DNA of 64,000 nt from Caedibacter sp052030685 (lineage in GTDB: Bacteria; Pseudomonadota; Gammaproteobacteria; Francisellales; Francisellaceae). The notes under the pieces were generated by a model. It ran no database searches. It saw only the letters and a list, made by a program, of their open reading frames with translations, and was not told the DNA's origin. A program made the translations under genes and the position numbers. Every line of letters starts with the position of its first letter. Within the stretch, counting starts at the first letter, position 1. Positions 9,311 to 16,867 of this stretch are shown one piece after another. The DNA lies in contig NZ_JBQAJM010000008.1 in NCBI RefSeq assembly GCF_052030685.1, positions 1 to 64,000 of the forward strand. The letters run 5' to 3'.

Positions 9311-10789
9311 ATGGAACGCGCGAATTACTTTACTTTTCTTAATAATAGATTATCTATTCAAAAGTTTTTAAGCATCTGCTTAATATTGCTTATTAGTTGT
9401 TCAATATTTATTTTGGGTGTTTTTAATTACTATCAAATGCGTCAACAAAATGAAGACCTATTTAAAATGCAAATGGTTAATAGTGCCAATGCGATTGATG
9501 CCTTATTGTCCGCTGCGATTACTGATAGTTCAAAACGCCAGTTAAGTGACCTACTAGAGTCTAACTCGTTAACAACACTGGAAAATATTGCAGGAAACTT
9601 AAAACCTAAAATCGCGCAGTTTGACAATGTATATAAGGATTCGTTTGCTTTCCAAGTTTATGACCGTCGCAGTGGCAGTTTGATCTTACATTCAACCGGC
9701 TCGCCGGATGTTTCTACTTTTCAAAAGACGGAGCTTGATAGTTTTCAAACCGTGAAGTTGAAAACAGCGCAAGGATCACAGCTGTGGAATATGTTTAGCA
9801 TTAATAGTCGCTATCAACCCTATCGCATTGTGGTGTTGGTTAGTTCTGATTTTAAGCACCAAATGTTTTTAAATTTATTTCGCAGTGCTTTATGGGATTT
9901 GATCACATTATATATATTTCTATTGCTGTCTATATTTATTGTGGTGCAATTGGCATTGCGACCTTTGTCTGATATTCGCCGTGCAATCGCGGTAAAAGAC
10001 CCGCGTAAGCTTGAGCCAATTGCTGTCAAAACAGCACCACCTGAAGTGATTCCGCTATTAAATCAATTAAATATTCTATTTCAAAAATTTAGTAAGGTAT
10101 TAGAGCGTGAAAAGCGTTTTGCCGGAGATGCGGCACATGAGTTAAAAACCCCATTGGCTGCGTTAAAAACACAAGCCGAGGTTGCGCTTAACTTGGATGA
10201 TATGGTTGAGATTAAAAAGCGCATTGCTAATATTATCAGTGGGGCGGATCGTTATTTTTATATTATTGATCAACTGCTTACACTAAGTCGCTTAGAGCCG
10301 CAGCAGGATTTGCCGGATAGAAAGAATGTAAACTTAAATAACATTGCTGAGAATCAGCTTGCAGAGTTAGCGCTATTGGCGCTGCAAAAAAATATTGAGT
10401 TGGAGTTTTTGCCAAGCAAATCCGCGGCAGTTGTTTATGTTAGTGAAACGCTGATAAATATATTATTTAGAAATCTTATTGATAATGCCATTCGCTACAC
10501 CCCAGATGGCGGTAAAGTTGTCTTATATAGCTATGTGGCAAAATCAGAAGTGTTATTTGAAGTGGTTGATAATGGAATTGGGATTGCTGAGGATAAGCAA
10601 AAGCGAATTTTTGATCGTTTTTATCGTGAAGCAGGAACAGGGCAGGCAGGCAGTGGGCTTGGGCTTTCCATTGTTAAGGAGATTGTTAGGTTGCACGATG
10701 GGCAGATAGCAGCGCGTACCTCGGACGGAGGCCAAGGTTTGACAATAATGATACGCTTTCCAGAGAGTAAAGCGGTGGGAGTTAGTTAA
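9311..10789 (+). CDS. QseC-like sensor histidine kinase, no adjacent response regulator
   Basis: Inner-membrane two-component kinase of about 492 residues. A hydrophobic segment near the N-terminus and another around 195-215 enclose a periplasmic sensor region; the HisKA dimerisation box is FAGDAAHELKTPLAAL (His about 276). The ATPase domain has the N box (NLIDNAIRYTP), G1 (DNGIGI) and G2 (GSGLGLSIVKEI). The H box closely resembles QseC. A TTG at 9293 would add six residues; neither start has a strong Shine-Dalgarno sequence. No response regulator lies next to it, as also known for the orphan QseC of Francisella, so its partner must be encoded elsewhere. Confidence 0.85.
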   Translation: MERANYFTFLNNRLSIQKFLSICLILLISCSIFILGVFNYYQMRQQNEDLFKMQMVNSANAIDALLSAAITDSSKRQLSDLLESNSLTTLENIAGNLKPKIAQFDNVYKDSFAFQVYDRRSGSLILHSTGSPDVSTFQKTELDSFQTVKLKTAQGSQLWNMFSINSRYQPYRIVVLVSSDFKHQMFLNLFRSALWDLITLYIFLLLSIFIVVQLALRPLSDIRRAIAVKDPRKLEPIAVKTAPPEVIPLLNQLNILFQKFSKVLEREKRFAGDAAHELKTPLAALKTQAEVALNLDDMVEIKKRIANIISGADRYFYIIDQLLTLSRLEPQQDLPDRKNVNLNNIAENQLAELALLALQKNIELEFLPSKSAAVVYVSETLINILFRNLIDNAIRYTPDGGKVVLYSYVAKSEVLFEVVDNGIGIAEDKQKRIFDRFYREAGTGQAGSGLGLSIVKEIVRLHDGQIAARTSDGGQGLTIMIRFPESKAVGVS

Positions 10790-10795
10790 GAGCAT

Positions 10796-11401
10796 CTATT
10801 TAGCATTCTGATTGACACGGCTGTTATGAATATACATGGTGATTGAGTCAGAGAAGAAAGGGTCTCCTGTTTCAGTTTTGCCATAGAGGCTTATGTCGTT
10901 TTTGCCAGGAAAGGGTCTTGGTATATTCCATGTATTGTTTTGATAGACTGCGCTGCCCTCATGTTCATTCGCAATAACCATCACTTTGGCTTTGGCAGAT
11001 AGTGATGGCAAGGTTTGAATGGGGATTAGCGGGTAAAAATTATGAATATGTGTGTTGTTGGCAGGGGATGTGATTTTGATATTAAGCGTGCTTTTTTGAT
11101 TGTCGATATGTTCGGAAAGTTTTTCTTTGAGTTTATCTGTCATTACTTGTGGCAGATTAATCTCATCTTCGTCATCCTCCTCATGGTCAGTTTTGGTGTT
11201 TGTTTTGGTAATAACGTTTACTGTTTGAGTGTTAACTGTTGTTGTTTTGGTGTTTTTACTTGGTGGTGTATTGGAAAAGACAGTGTTGCCATTTTTATCC
11301 TGCCAGTGATATATCTCAGCATTTGCTGTGAAGATGAAAAAAACTAAAATTAATAGCAAAAAATGCTGGCAAAATGATTTTGCTTTCGTATATACTTCCA
11401 C
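10796..11401 (-). CDS. DUF4124-containing secreted protein of unknown function
   Basis: 201 residues. A signal peptide (hydrophobic core FLLLILVFFIFTA ending NA-E, near residue 29) precedes a DUF4124 domain (IYHWQDKNGNTVFSNTPP). Next come a Thr/Lys-rich, acidic linker (about 55-90) and a C-terminal beta-rich part beginning ITSPANNTHIHN that looks like an immunoglobulin-type fold. This order is common in gammaproteobacterial DUF4124 proteins, which are envelope proteins without an assigned function. It converges with the kinase gene; only six bases separate the stop codons. It probably acts in the periplasm. Confidence 0.75.
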   Translation of the reverse strand: MEVYTKAKSFCQHFLLLILVFFIFTANAEIYHWQDKNGNTVFSNTPPSKNTKTTTVNTQTVNVITKTNTKTDHEEDDEDEINLPQVMTDKLKEKLSEHIDNQKSTLNIKITSPANNTHIHNFYPLIPIQTLPSLSAKAKVMVIANEHEGSAVYQNNTWNIPRPFPGKNDISLYGKTETGDPFFSDSITMYIHNSRVNQNAK

Positions 11402-11471
11402 GCGTCTTAACTGCTTAAGTTTTCAAAATCTGGTGCATGAAATTATAGGCAAAAAAATCGATGAAAAAAAG

Positions 11472-11500
11472 TTGATTTTTAAAAACTAAAGCCCTATGAT
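11472..11500 (+). promoter_or_regulatory. Sigma-70 promoter of the tRNA-tuf operon
   Basis: TTGATT (11472-11477) and TATGAT (11495-11500) are separated by 17 bases and lie 15 bases before the mature 5' end of tRNA-Tyr. Both boxes match the sigma-70 consensus at five or four of six positions with ideal spacing. Transcription from here would make the tRNA-Tyr/Gly/Thr-tuf transcript. Confidence 0.6.
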
Positions 11501-11515
11501 TGTCGCCAGCACGCT

Positions 11516-11600
11516 GGAGGGGTTCCCGAGCGGCCAAAGGGATCAGACTGTAAATCTGACGGCTCAGCCTTCGCAGGTTCGAATCCTGCCCCCTCCACCA
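11516..11600 (+). tRNA. tRNA-Tyr (GTA)
   Basis: An 85-base class II tRNA with the encoded CCA end. The acceptor stem GGAGGGG pairs with CCCCTCC, the anticodon GTA lies at 11550-11552 in loop CTGTAAA, there is a long variable arm and the T arm has GGTTCGAATCC. Nearly identical to the E. coli gene over the 5' half. Confidence 0.97.
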
Positions 11601-11612
11601 CGATTTCCCAAT

Positions 11613-11686
11613 GCGGGCGTAGTTCAATGGTAGAACTTCGGCCTTCCAAGCCGATAGTGTGGGTTCGATTCCCATCGCCCGCTCCA
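11613..11686 (+). tRNA. tRNA-Gly (TCC)
   Basis: 74 bases with encoded CCA. The acceptor GCGGGCG pairs with CGCCCGC, the anticodon TCC is at 11645-11647 and the T loop is GGTTCGATTCC. It lies 12 bases after tRNA-Tyr, in the conserved tyrU-glyT-thrT-tuf order of gammaproteobacteria. Confidence 0.97.
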
Positions 11687-11739
11687 TATAAAGGGATTTA
11701 AAAAGTGTATTTAAAGAATTTAAAATTTTAAAGATTGAA

Positions 11740-11815
<76 letters not shown>

Positions 11816-11848
11816 TTTGGGTTTGTTAATAAAACTTTGGAGCAAATA

Positions 11849-13033
11849 ATGGCTAAAGAAAAATTTGAACGTAATAAGCCGCACGTTAACGTTGGTACAA
11901 TTGGTCACGTTGATCATGGTAAAACAACTTTAACAGCTGCGATCACTAAGGTGCTTTCAGAAGCATATGGTGGTGCTGCTCGTGCGTTCGATGAGATTGA
12001 TAATGCGCCAGAAGAGAAGGCGCGTGGTATTACTATTTCAACTTCACACGTTGAATATGAAACACCAAATCGTCACTATGCACACGTAGACTGTCCGGGG
12101 CATGCCGATTATGTTAAAAACATGATTACTGGTGCAGCTCAAATGGATGGTGCGATTCTTGTATGTTCAGCTGCTGATGGTCCTATGCCGCAAACACGTG
12201 AACATATCCTTTTATCTCGTCAGGTGGGCGTTCCATATATTGTTGTTTTCTTGAACAAGTGTGACATGGTTGACGATGAAGAGTTGTTGGAATTGGTTGA
12301 AATGGAAGTTCGTGAACTTCTTGATCAGTACGAGTTCCCTGGTGATGATACGCCAATCATTAAAGGTTCAGCGACTGGTGCTTTAGCTGGTGAGCAAAAA
12401 TGGGTTGATGCTATTCTTGAATTAGGTAAAACGCTTGATGAATACATCCCTGAGCCACAACGTGAAACTGACAAGCCTTTCTTGTTGCCAATTGAAGATG
12501 TGTTCTCAATTTCTGGTCGTGGTACGGTTGTTACTGGGCGTGTTGAGCGTGGTGTTATCAAAGTTGGTGAAGAAGTTGAAGTTGTTGGTATTAGAGATAC
12601 TCAAAAGACTACAGTTACTGGTGTTGAAATGTTCCGTAAGCTTCTAGATGAAGGTAAAGCGGGTGAAAACGTTGGTATTCTGATTCGTGGTTTGAAGCGT
12701 GATGATGTTGAGCGCGGTCAGGTTCTTTGTAAGCCGGGTTCAATTACGCCGCACACTAAGTTCGAAGCAGAAGTTTATGTGTTATCTAAAGAAGAAGGCG
12801 GTCGTCATACGCCGTTCTTTAAAGGCTATAGACCTCAATTCTACTTCCGTACAACGGATGTAACTGGTTCAGTTGAATTGCCAGAAGGTGTTGAAATGGT
12901 CATGCCTGGTGACAACATTAAAATGGTTGTTACATTGATCAACTCGATCGCGATGGAAGACGGTTTACGCTTCGCAATTCGTGAAGGTGGTCGTACGGTT
13001 GGTGCTGGTGTTGTAGCTAAGATCCTTGCTTAA
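11849..13033 (+). CDS. tuf: Elongation factor Tu
   Basis: GTPase that delivers aminoacyl-tRNA to the ribosomal A site. The 394-residue product has the exact usual length. The G domain shows G1 (GHVDHGKTT), the GITI switch I motif, G3 (DCPGHADY) and NKCD; the two beta-barrel domains follow, ending in VGAGVVAKILA. The ATG at 11849 has GGAG seven bases upstream; the in-frame TTG at 11837 is not used. It sits between tRNA-Thr and tRNA-Trp, the conserved tufB position. Confidence 0.99.
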   Translation: MAKEKFERNKPHVNVGTIGHVDHGKTTLTAAITKVLSEAYGGAARAFDEIDNAPEEKARGITISTSHVEYETPNRHYAHVDCPGHADYVKNMITGAAQMDGAILVCSAADGPMPQTREHILLSRQVGVPYIVVFLNKCDMVDDEELLELVEMEVRELLDQYEFPGDDTPIIKGSATGALAGEQKWVDAILELGKTLDEYIPEPQRETDKPFLLPIEDVFSISGRGTVVTGRVERGVIKVGEEVEVVGIRDTQKTTVTGVEMFRKLLDEGKAGENVGILIRGLKRDDVERGQVLCKPGSITPHTKFEAEVYVLSKEEGGRHTPFFKGYRPQFYFRTTDVTGSVELPEGVEMVMPGDNIKMVVTLINSIAMEDGLRFAIREGGRTVGAGVVAKILA

Positions 13034-13060
13034 TATTAGTGGTAACTCGATAAGTTTTGT

Positions 13061-13136
13061 AGGCCAGTAGTTCAATTGGTAGAGCAGCGGTCTCCAAAAC
13101 CGCAAGTTGGGGGTTCGAGTCCCTCCTGGCCTGCCA
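13061..13136 (+). tRNA. tRNA-Trp (CCA)
   Basis: 76 bases with encoded CCA. Acceptor AGGCCAG pairs with CTGGCCT, the anticodon CCA is at 13094-13096 between GCGGT and ACCGC, and the T loop is GGTTCGAGTCC. It lies 27 bases after tuf and before secE, as in many gammaproteobacteria. Confidence 0.97.
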
Positions 13137-13150
13137 AATAAATTGACTTG

Positions 13151-13192
13151 AACGGCGTGTTAATCTGTGTTAAGATTGCACGCCGTTTTTGT
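13151..13192 (+). terminator. Rho-independent terminator between tRNA-Trp and secE
   Basis: AACGGCGTG (13151-13159) pairs perfectly with CACGCCGTT (13179-13187), followed by TTTTGTTTG. It separates the tRNA-tuf transcription unit from secE-nusG. The first SecE codon is only about 26 bases after the T run, so a secE promoter may lie partly inside it, or the terminator may be leaky. Confidence 0.8.
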
Positions 13193-13217
13193 TTGTAGTG
13201 GGAAATGAGGCTTCTAG

Positions 13218-13634
13218 ATGAAAGATTCAGTAACTAAAAAAGTGTGGACAACCACCACTAAAAAAGCTGATATGCGTCAGATAACTAGCGCTAATAATAA
13301 GATGTTGTGGTTATTGATGGTGATCATCGCTGCAGTCATTGTTTTTTCGAGTATGTATTTCTCGCTTTTTACCGAATCATCTGCATTGATGGCGGTACTT
13401 ATTATCGTTGGTGTTGTTGTTTTATTGGCAATTGGTAGACAAACAAATCAAGGTGCAAAAGGCTGGCAATTTGTTTTAGAGGCTAGGTTGGAGATGCGCA
13501 AAGTTGTATGGCCAACACGTCAAGAGACGATTAACTCAACACTGATTGTCTTGGCAATTGTTGCTGTGGCGTCGGTTATTATTTATTTTGTGGGTATGCT
13601 GTTTATGTACCTTATTCAAGCGATATTAAGTTAA
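13218..13634 (+). CDS. secE: Preprotein translocase subunit SecE
   Basis: Small essential membrane subunit of the SecYEG channel. The 138-residue protein has two N-terminal hydrophobic segments (about 30-48 and 54-72), a conserved amphipathic stretch with VVWPTRQETINST and a final transmembrane helix, the three-helix arrangement of enterobacterial SecE. The start has GAGG seven bases upstream; a later ATG at codon 19 would remove a basic leader. nusG follows after ten bases. Confidence 0.95.
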   Translation: MKDSVTKKVWTTTTKKADMRQITSANNKMLWLLMVIIAAVIVFSSMYFSLFTESSALMAVLIIVGVVVLLAIGRQTNQGAKGWQFVLEARLEMRKVVWPTRQETINSTLIVLAIVAVASVIIYFVGMLFMYLIQAILS

Positions 13635-13644
13635 GAGGTTGTTT

Positions 13645-14268
13645 ATGTCTGCGGATGAGAAAGATTTGCCAAATGAGCAGGTCGAAACAGAGGCTACTCA
13701 GCCAGATATGGAAGTAGAGAATGGTGGCAAAAAGAGATGGTATGTTATTCAGGCTTATTCAGGTTATGAGAAGCGGGTTAAATCTCAGATTGAAGAAAAA
13801 ATAAAGTTAGAAGGCTTGGAGCATTTCTTTGGCAAGATTTTAGTGCCAACTGAAGAAGTCGTTGAGATGAAAGCAGGACAAAAGCGTAAAAGTGAGCGTA
13901 AATTCTTTCCGGGTTATGTTTTGATTCAGATGGAAATGGATGAAGCCGCTTGGCAGCTTGTGCGTCGCACGCCGCGCGTTAGTGGTTTTGTTGGTGGAAC
14001 GAGTGAGCGTCCAATGCCGATTAGTAATGTTGAGGCTGAAAGAATTTTAGGTACATTAAAAACAGGTGCAGATAAAACAGCGCCAAAACCACGCACTACG
14101 TTTCAGGTTGGGCAAGTGGTTCGTGTATTGGATGGTCCGTTTGCTGATTTCACTGGTGTGGTTGAAGAAATTAACTATGAAAAATCGCGTGTGCATGTCG
14201 CGGTTTCAATTTTTGGGCGTTCTACACCTGTTGAGCTTGAGTTCTCACAGGTTGAGAAAGATGCTTAG
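13645..14268 (+). CDS. nusG: Transcription termination/antitermination protein NusG
   Basis: Binds RNA polymerase and links it to Rho and the ribosome. The NGN domain starts at KKRWYVIQAYSGYE and contains KSERKFFPGYVL; the C-terminal KOW domain contains VRVLDGPFADFTGVVEEI and ends in the VELEFSQVEKDA motif. At 207 residues it is longer than E. coli NusG (181) because of an acidic leader of about 30 residues. The ATG at 13645 has AGAGG six bases before it; the in-frame TTG at 13639 is rejected. Confidence 0.98.
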   Translation: MSADEKDLPNEQVETEATQPDMEVENGGKKRWYVIQAYSGYEKRVKSQIEEKIKLEGLEHFFGKILVPTEEVVEMKAGQKRKSERKFFPGYVLIQMEMDEAAWQLVRRTPRVSGFVGGTSERPMPISNVEAERILGTLKTGADKTAPKPRTTFQVGQVVRVLDGPFADFTGVVEEINYEKSRVHVAVSIFGRSTPVELEFSQVEKDA

Positions 14269-14381
14269 GAGTTTATCGCTGCACTAAAGTCAGTGATATA
14301 AGGTGCTTAGCTAGGTGTTAAGTAAAAAACAATAGGGAAGCTATTTGTAAAATAGCGTTATACCCAAAGTAGGAGTAAATA

Positions 14382-14816
14382 ATGGCAAAGAAAGTACAAG
14401 CTTATATTAAGCTTCAGGTAAAAGCAGGGCAAGCAAACCCTAGTCCTCCAATTGGTCCAGCATTGGGTCAGCATGGTGTGAATATCATGGAATTCTGTAA
14501 AGCATTTAATGCGCAGACGCAAAAAATGGAACAAGGTGCGCCGGTTCCTGTTGTGATTACTGTGTATAGCGACAGAAGTTTCACATTTACAATGAAAACA
14601 CCACCAGCTTCGTTCTTGTTGAAGAAAGCTGCCAAGATCAAATCTGGTAGTTCAAACCCTTCTAAAGATGTTGCCGGCACGGTTAACCGTGAGCAGTTAG
14701 AAGAAATCGCTAAGACGAAAGAGCCTGATTTAACAGCGGCAGATATGGATGCGGCAGTTAGAACAATCGCAGGTAGTGCGCGTAGCATGGGTCTTAAAGT
14801 TGAGGGGGTTGAGTAA
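14382..14816 (+). CDS. rplK: 50S ribosomal protein L11
   Basis: 144-residue protein of the GTPase-associated centre that binds 23S rRNA with L10. The N-terminal domain has QVKAGQANPSPPIGPALGQHGVN, including the proline-rich switch that thiostrepton contacts; the C-terminal rRNA-binding domain ends IAGSARSMGLKVEG. AGGAG lies upstream. A small hairpin GCTATT/AATAGC (about 14340-14355) precedes it and may take part in L1 autoregulation. Its stop codon TAA shares a base with the rplA ATG (TAATG), so translation is likely coupled. Confidence 0.98.
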   Translation: MAKKVQAYIKLQVKAGQANPSPPIGPALGQHGVNIMEFCKAFNAQTQKMEQGAPVPVVITVYSDRSFTFTMKTPPASFLLKKAAKIKSGSSNPSKDVAGTVNREQLEEIAKTKEPDLTAADMDAAVRTIAGSARSMGLKVEGVE

Positions 14817-15511
14817 TGGCTAAGTTATCAAAAAGAATGAAAGCTTTGTCTGAAAAAGTAAATAAACTAGATGCTTATTCAGCAACTGATGCATTCAACC
14901 TTTTAAAAGAACTTTCAAAAGTTAAATTCAAAGAGTCTATCGATGTTGCCGTAAACTTAGGCGTTGATCCGCGTAAATCTGATCAAGTTGTGCGTGGTGC
15001 CTCTGTATTGCCAAACGGTACAGGTAAAACGGTTCGCGTTGCTGTATTCACTCAAGGTGAGAATGCAACCAAGGCAACTGAAGCTGGTGCTGATATCGTT
15101 GGTATGGATGATTTAGCTGCTGAAGTAAAGAAAGGTAACATGGATTTTGATGTTGTGATTGCAACACCTGATGCAATGCGTGTCGTTGGTCAGTTAGGTC
15201 AAATCCTTGGTCCAAAAGGCTTAATGCCAAACCCTAAAGTAGGTACGGTAACAACTGATGTTGCTCAAGCAGTTACTAATGCAAAGGCAGGTCAGGTACG
15301 TTTCCGTGTTGACAAAGCAGGTATCGTGCATACAACAATCGGTAAAGCTGATTTTGAGCCAACGGCTTTACAGCAAAATTTAGAAACGCTTTTGGCAGAT
15401 CTTAAAAAACTTAAGCCTGCAACAGCAAAAGGTGTTTATATTAAGAAGGTCACGGTATCTAGTACAATGGGTCCTGGGATTATGCTTGACATGAGTACAA
15501 TCGAGGTTTAA
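14816..15511 (+). CDS. rplA: 50S ribosomal protein L1
   Basis: 231-residue L1-stalk protein that helps E-site tRNA release and represses the rplKA mRNA in related bacteria. The family signature TPDAMRVVGQLGQILGPKG and the PNPKVGTVT segment are intact, and the C-terminus ends STMGPGIMLDMS. It overlaps the rplK stop by one base. The 240-base gap to rplJ contains the L10 leader. Confidence 0.98.
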   Translation: MAKLSKRMKALSEKVNKLDAYSATDAFNLLKELSKVKFKESIDVAVNLGVDPRKSDQVVRGASVLPNGTGKTVRVAVFTQGENATKATEAGADIVGMDDLAAEVKKGNMDFDVVIATPDAMRVVGQLGQILGPKGLMPNPKVGTVTTDVAQAVTNAKAGQVRFRVDKAGIVHTTIGKADFEPTALQQNLETLLADLKKLKPATAKGVYIKKVTVSSTMGPGIMLDMSTIEV

Positions 15512-15610
15512 GATAACGAGCCTTTTTTGTGTGCCTTGGTGCGGTTTTGTGCTAAGGACTTAAACAAGTTTCTTTGGGTCGCTACTTAATGTCATGTTAA
15601 GTCAGTGATG

Positions 15611-15677
15611 TCAAAGACCGTAGGTGTGGTCGCAAGATTGCTTAATTTCCTACGCAGACGGTGCGTGTGACCTTTGA
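15611..15677 (+). promoter_or_regulatory. Ribosomal protein L10 leader (rplJL autoregulation)
   Basis: In the rplA-rplJ gap TCAAAG (15611-15616) can pair with CTTTGA (15672-15677), and CGTAGG (15619-15624) with CCTACG (15649-15654). Between them are the ACCGTAGGTG and CCTACGCAGACGGTG blocks that I recognise from the L10 leader of enterobacteria, where the L10-L12 complex binds and represses rplJL translation. Identification is from conserved motif and position. Confidence 0.75.
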
Positions 15678-15751
15678 AGAGAATAAAATTTTTTATTTGG
15701 TTTCAACATCGTATTAAATAATAACGTAGACAAAAACAAGAGGATTAGCTA

Positions 15752-16270
15752 ATGGCGCTAAAGCTTGAAGATAAAAAAGCGATTGTGGCAGAAGTTGCCG
15801 AACAGGCATCCTTGGCATTGTCTGCAGCGGTAGCTGATTACCGCGGCTTGACTGTGAATCAAATGAGTGATTTACGTAAACAGGCTCGTGAATCAGGTGT
15901 ATACTTGAAAGTTGTTCGCAATAACTTAGCAAGAATCGCATTTAAAGGAACTGAGTTTGAGTGCATGAATGATGCGCTTGTCGGTCCTTTAGTGTTGGCT
16001 TTCTCGAAAGAAGAGCCAGGTGCGGCAGCTAAGTTATTTAAAGGTTTTATGAAAGATCATAAAGCTTTTGAAGTGAAGAACTTAGCAATGGGCGGTGAGT
16101 TGTTTGGCGCGGATAAGCTAGAAGAAATGTCTAAGCTTCCAAGCAGAAACGACGCACTTGCGTTATTGTGCAATGTATTACTTGCACCTGTTACCAAGTT
16201 TGTGCGTACTGCTAACGAGATTCCAGCGCAAGCTGTTCGTGTATTCGCTGCTGTTGGTGATGCAAAATAA
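15752..16270 (+). CDS. rplJ: 50S ribosomal protein L10
   Basis: 172 residues; forms the base of the L7/L12 stalk. The N-terminal rRNA-binding domain has AVADYRGLTVNQMSDLRK and VVRNNLARIA; the C-terminal helix that binds L7/L12 dimers follows. Length is close to E. coli L10 (165). AGAGGATTAGCTA lies in front of the ATG. It is the first gene of rplJL and follows the L10 leader. Confidence 0.98.
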   Translation: MALKLEDKKAIVAEVAEQASLALSAAVADYRGLTVNQMSDLRKQARESGVYLKVVRNNLARIAFKGTEFECMNDALVGPLVLAFSKEEPGAAAKLFKGFMKDHKAFEVKNLAMGGELFGADKLEEMSKLPSRNDALALLCNVLLAPVTKFVRTANEIPAQAVRVFAAVGDAK

Positions 16271-16316
16271 AACCACTTTTCGTTTTTGAAATTAAATTAT
16301 TTAATAGGAGTATATA

Positions 16317-16691
16317 ATGGCTATTACTAAAGAAGATATCCTAAATGCAGTTGCTGAAATGAGCGTTATGGATGTTTGTGAATTGGTTAAGATGATGGAA
16401 GAAAAATTCGGTGTTTCTGCACAAGCTGCTGTTGCAGTTGCAGCTCCTGCTGCAGGTGATGCTGCCGCTGCAGAAGAAAAAACTGAATTTGACGTTGTTT
16501 TAGTTGAAGCGGGTTCTAATAAAGTTGGCGCGATCAAAGCAGTTCGTGCAGCAACTGGTTTAGGTCTTAAAGAAGCAAAAGATGCTGTTGAAGGCGTGCC
16601 TTTCACAATCAAAGAAGCTGCTTCTAAAGATGATGCTGAAGCACTTAAAAAGCAGCTTGAAGAAGCTGGTGCTAAGGTTGAGCTTAAGTAA
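16317..16691 (+). CDS. rplL: 50S ribosomal protein L7/L12
   Basis: 124-residue acidic stalk protein that recruits translation GTPases. It has the N-terminal dimerisation helix (VMDVCELVKMMEEKFGV), an Ala-rich hinge (about 37-52) and the C-terminal factor-binding domain with KVGAIKAVRAATGLGLKEAK. AGGAG lies upstream. A leaky terminator-like hairpin separates it from rpoB. Confidence 0.99.
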   Translation: MAITKEDILNAVAEMSVMDVCELVKMMEEKFGVSAQAAVAVAAPAAGDAAAAEEKTEFDVVLVEAGSNKVGAIKAVRAATGLGLKEAKDAVEGVPFTIKEAASKDDAEALKKQLEEAGAKVELK

Positions 16692-16718
16692 TCAAACGAT
16701 TATTTTAAGTTAAAAAGT

Positions 16719-16755
16719 AAAGGCTAACAGGTGTTTTATCTGTTGGCCTTTTCTG
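16719..16755 (+). terminator. Attenuator/terminator between rplL and rpoB
   Basis: AAAGGCTAACAG (16719-16730) pairs with CTGTTGGCCTTTT (16740-16752) with one G-T pair, followed by a short T-rich stretch. A partial terminator at this position is known in E. coli, where it lowers rpoBC expression relative to ribosomal proteins; the same role is inferred here. Confidence 0.7.
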
Positions 16756-16867
16756 CTATCTAACAAATAGCATTTGTAGATGTGTCTGTAATTGCAGATA
16801 AATAAAGTTTTCCAAACTTTTGGCATGATTTAGTGGTTAAAACGAATGTAGTCAGAGGAAGTGCCTG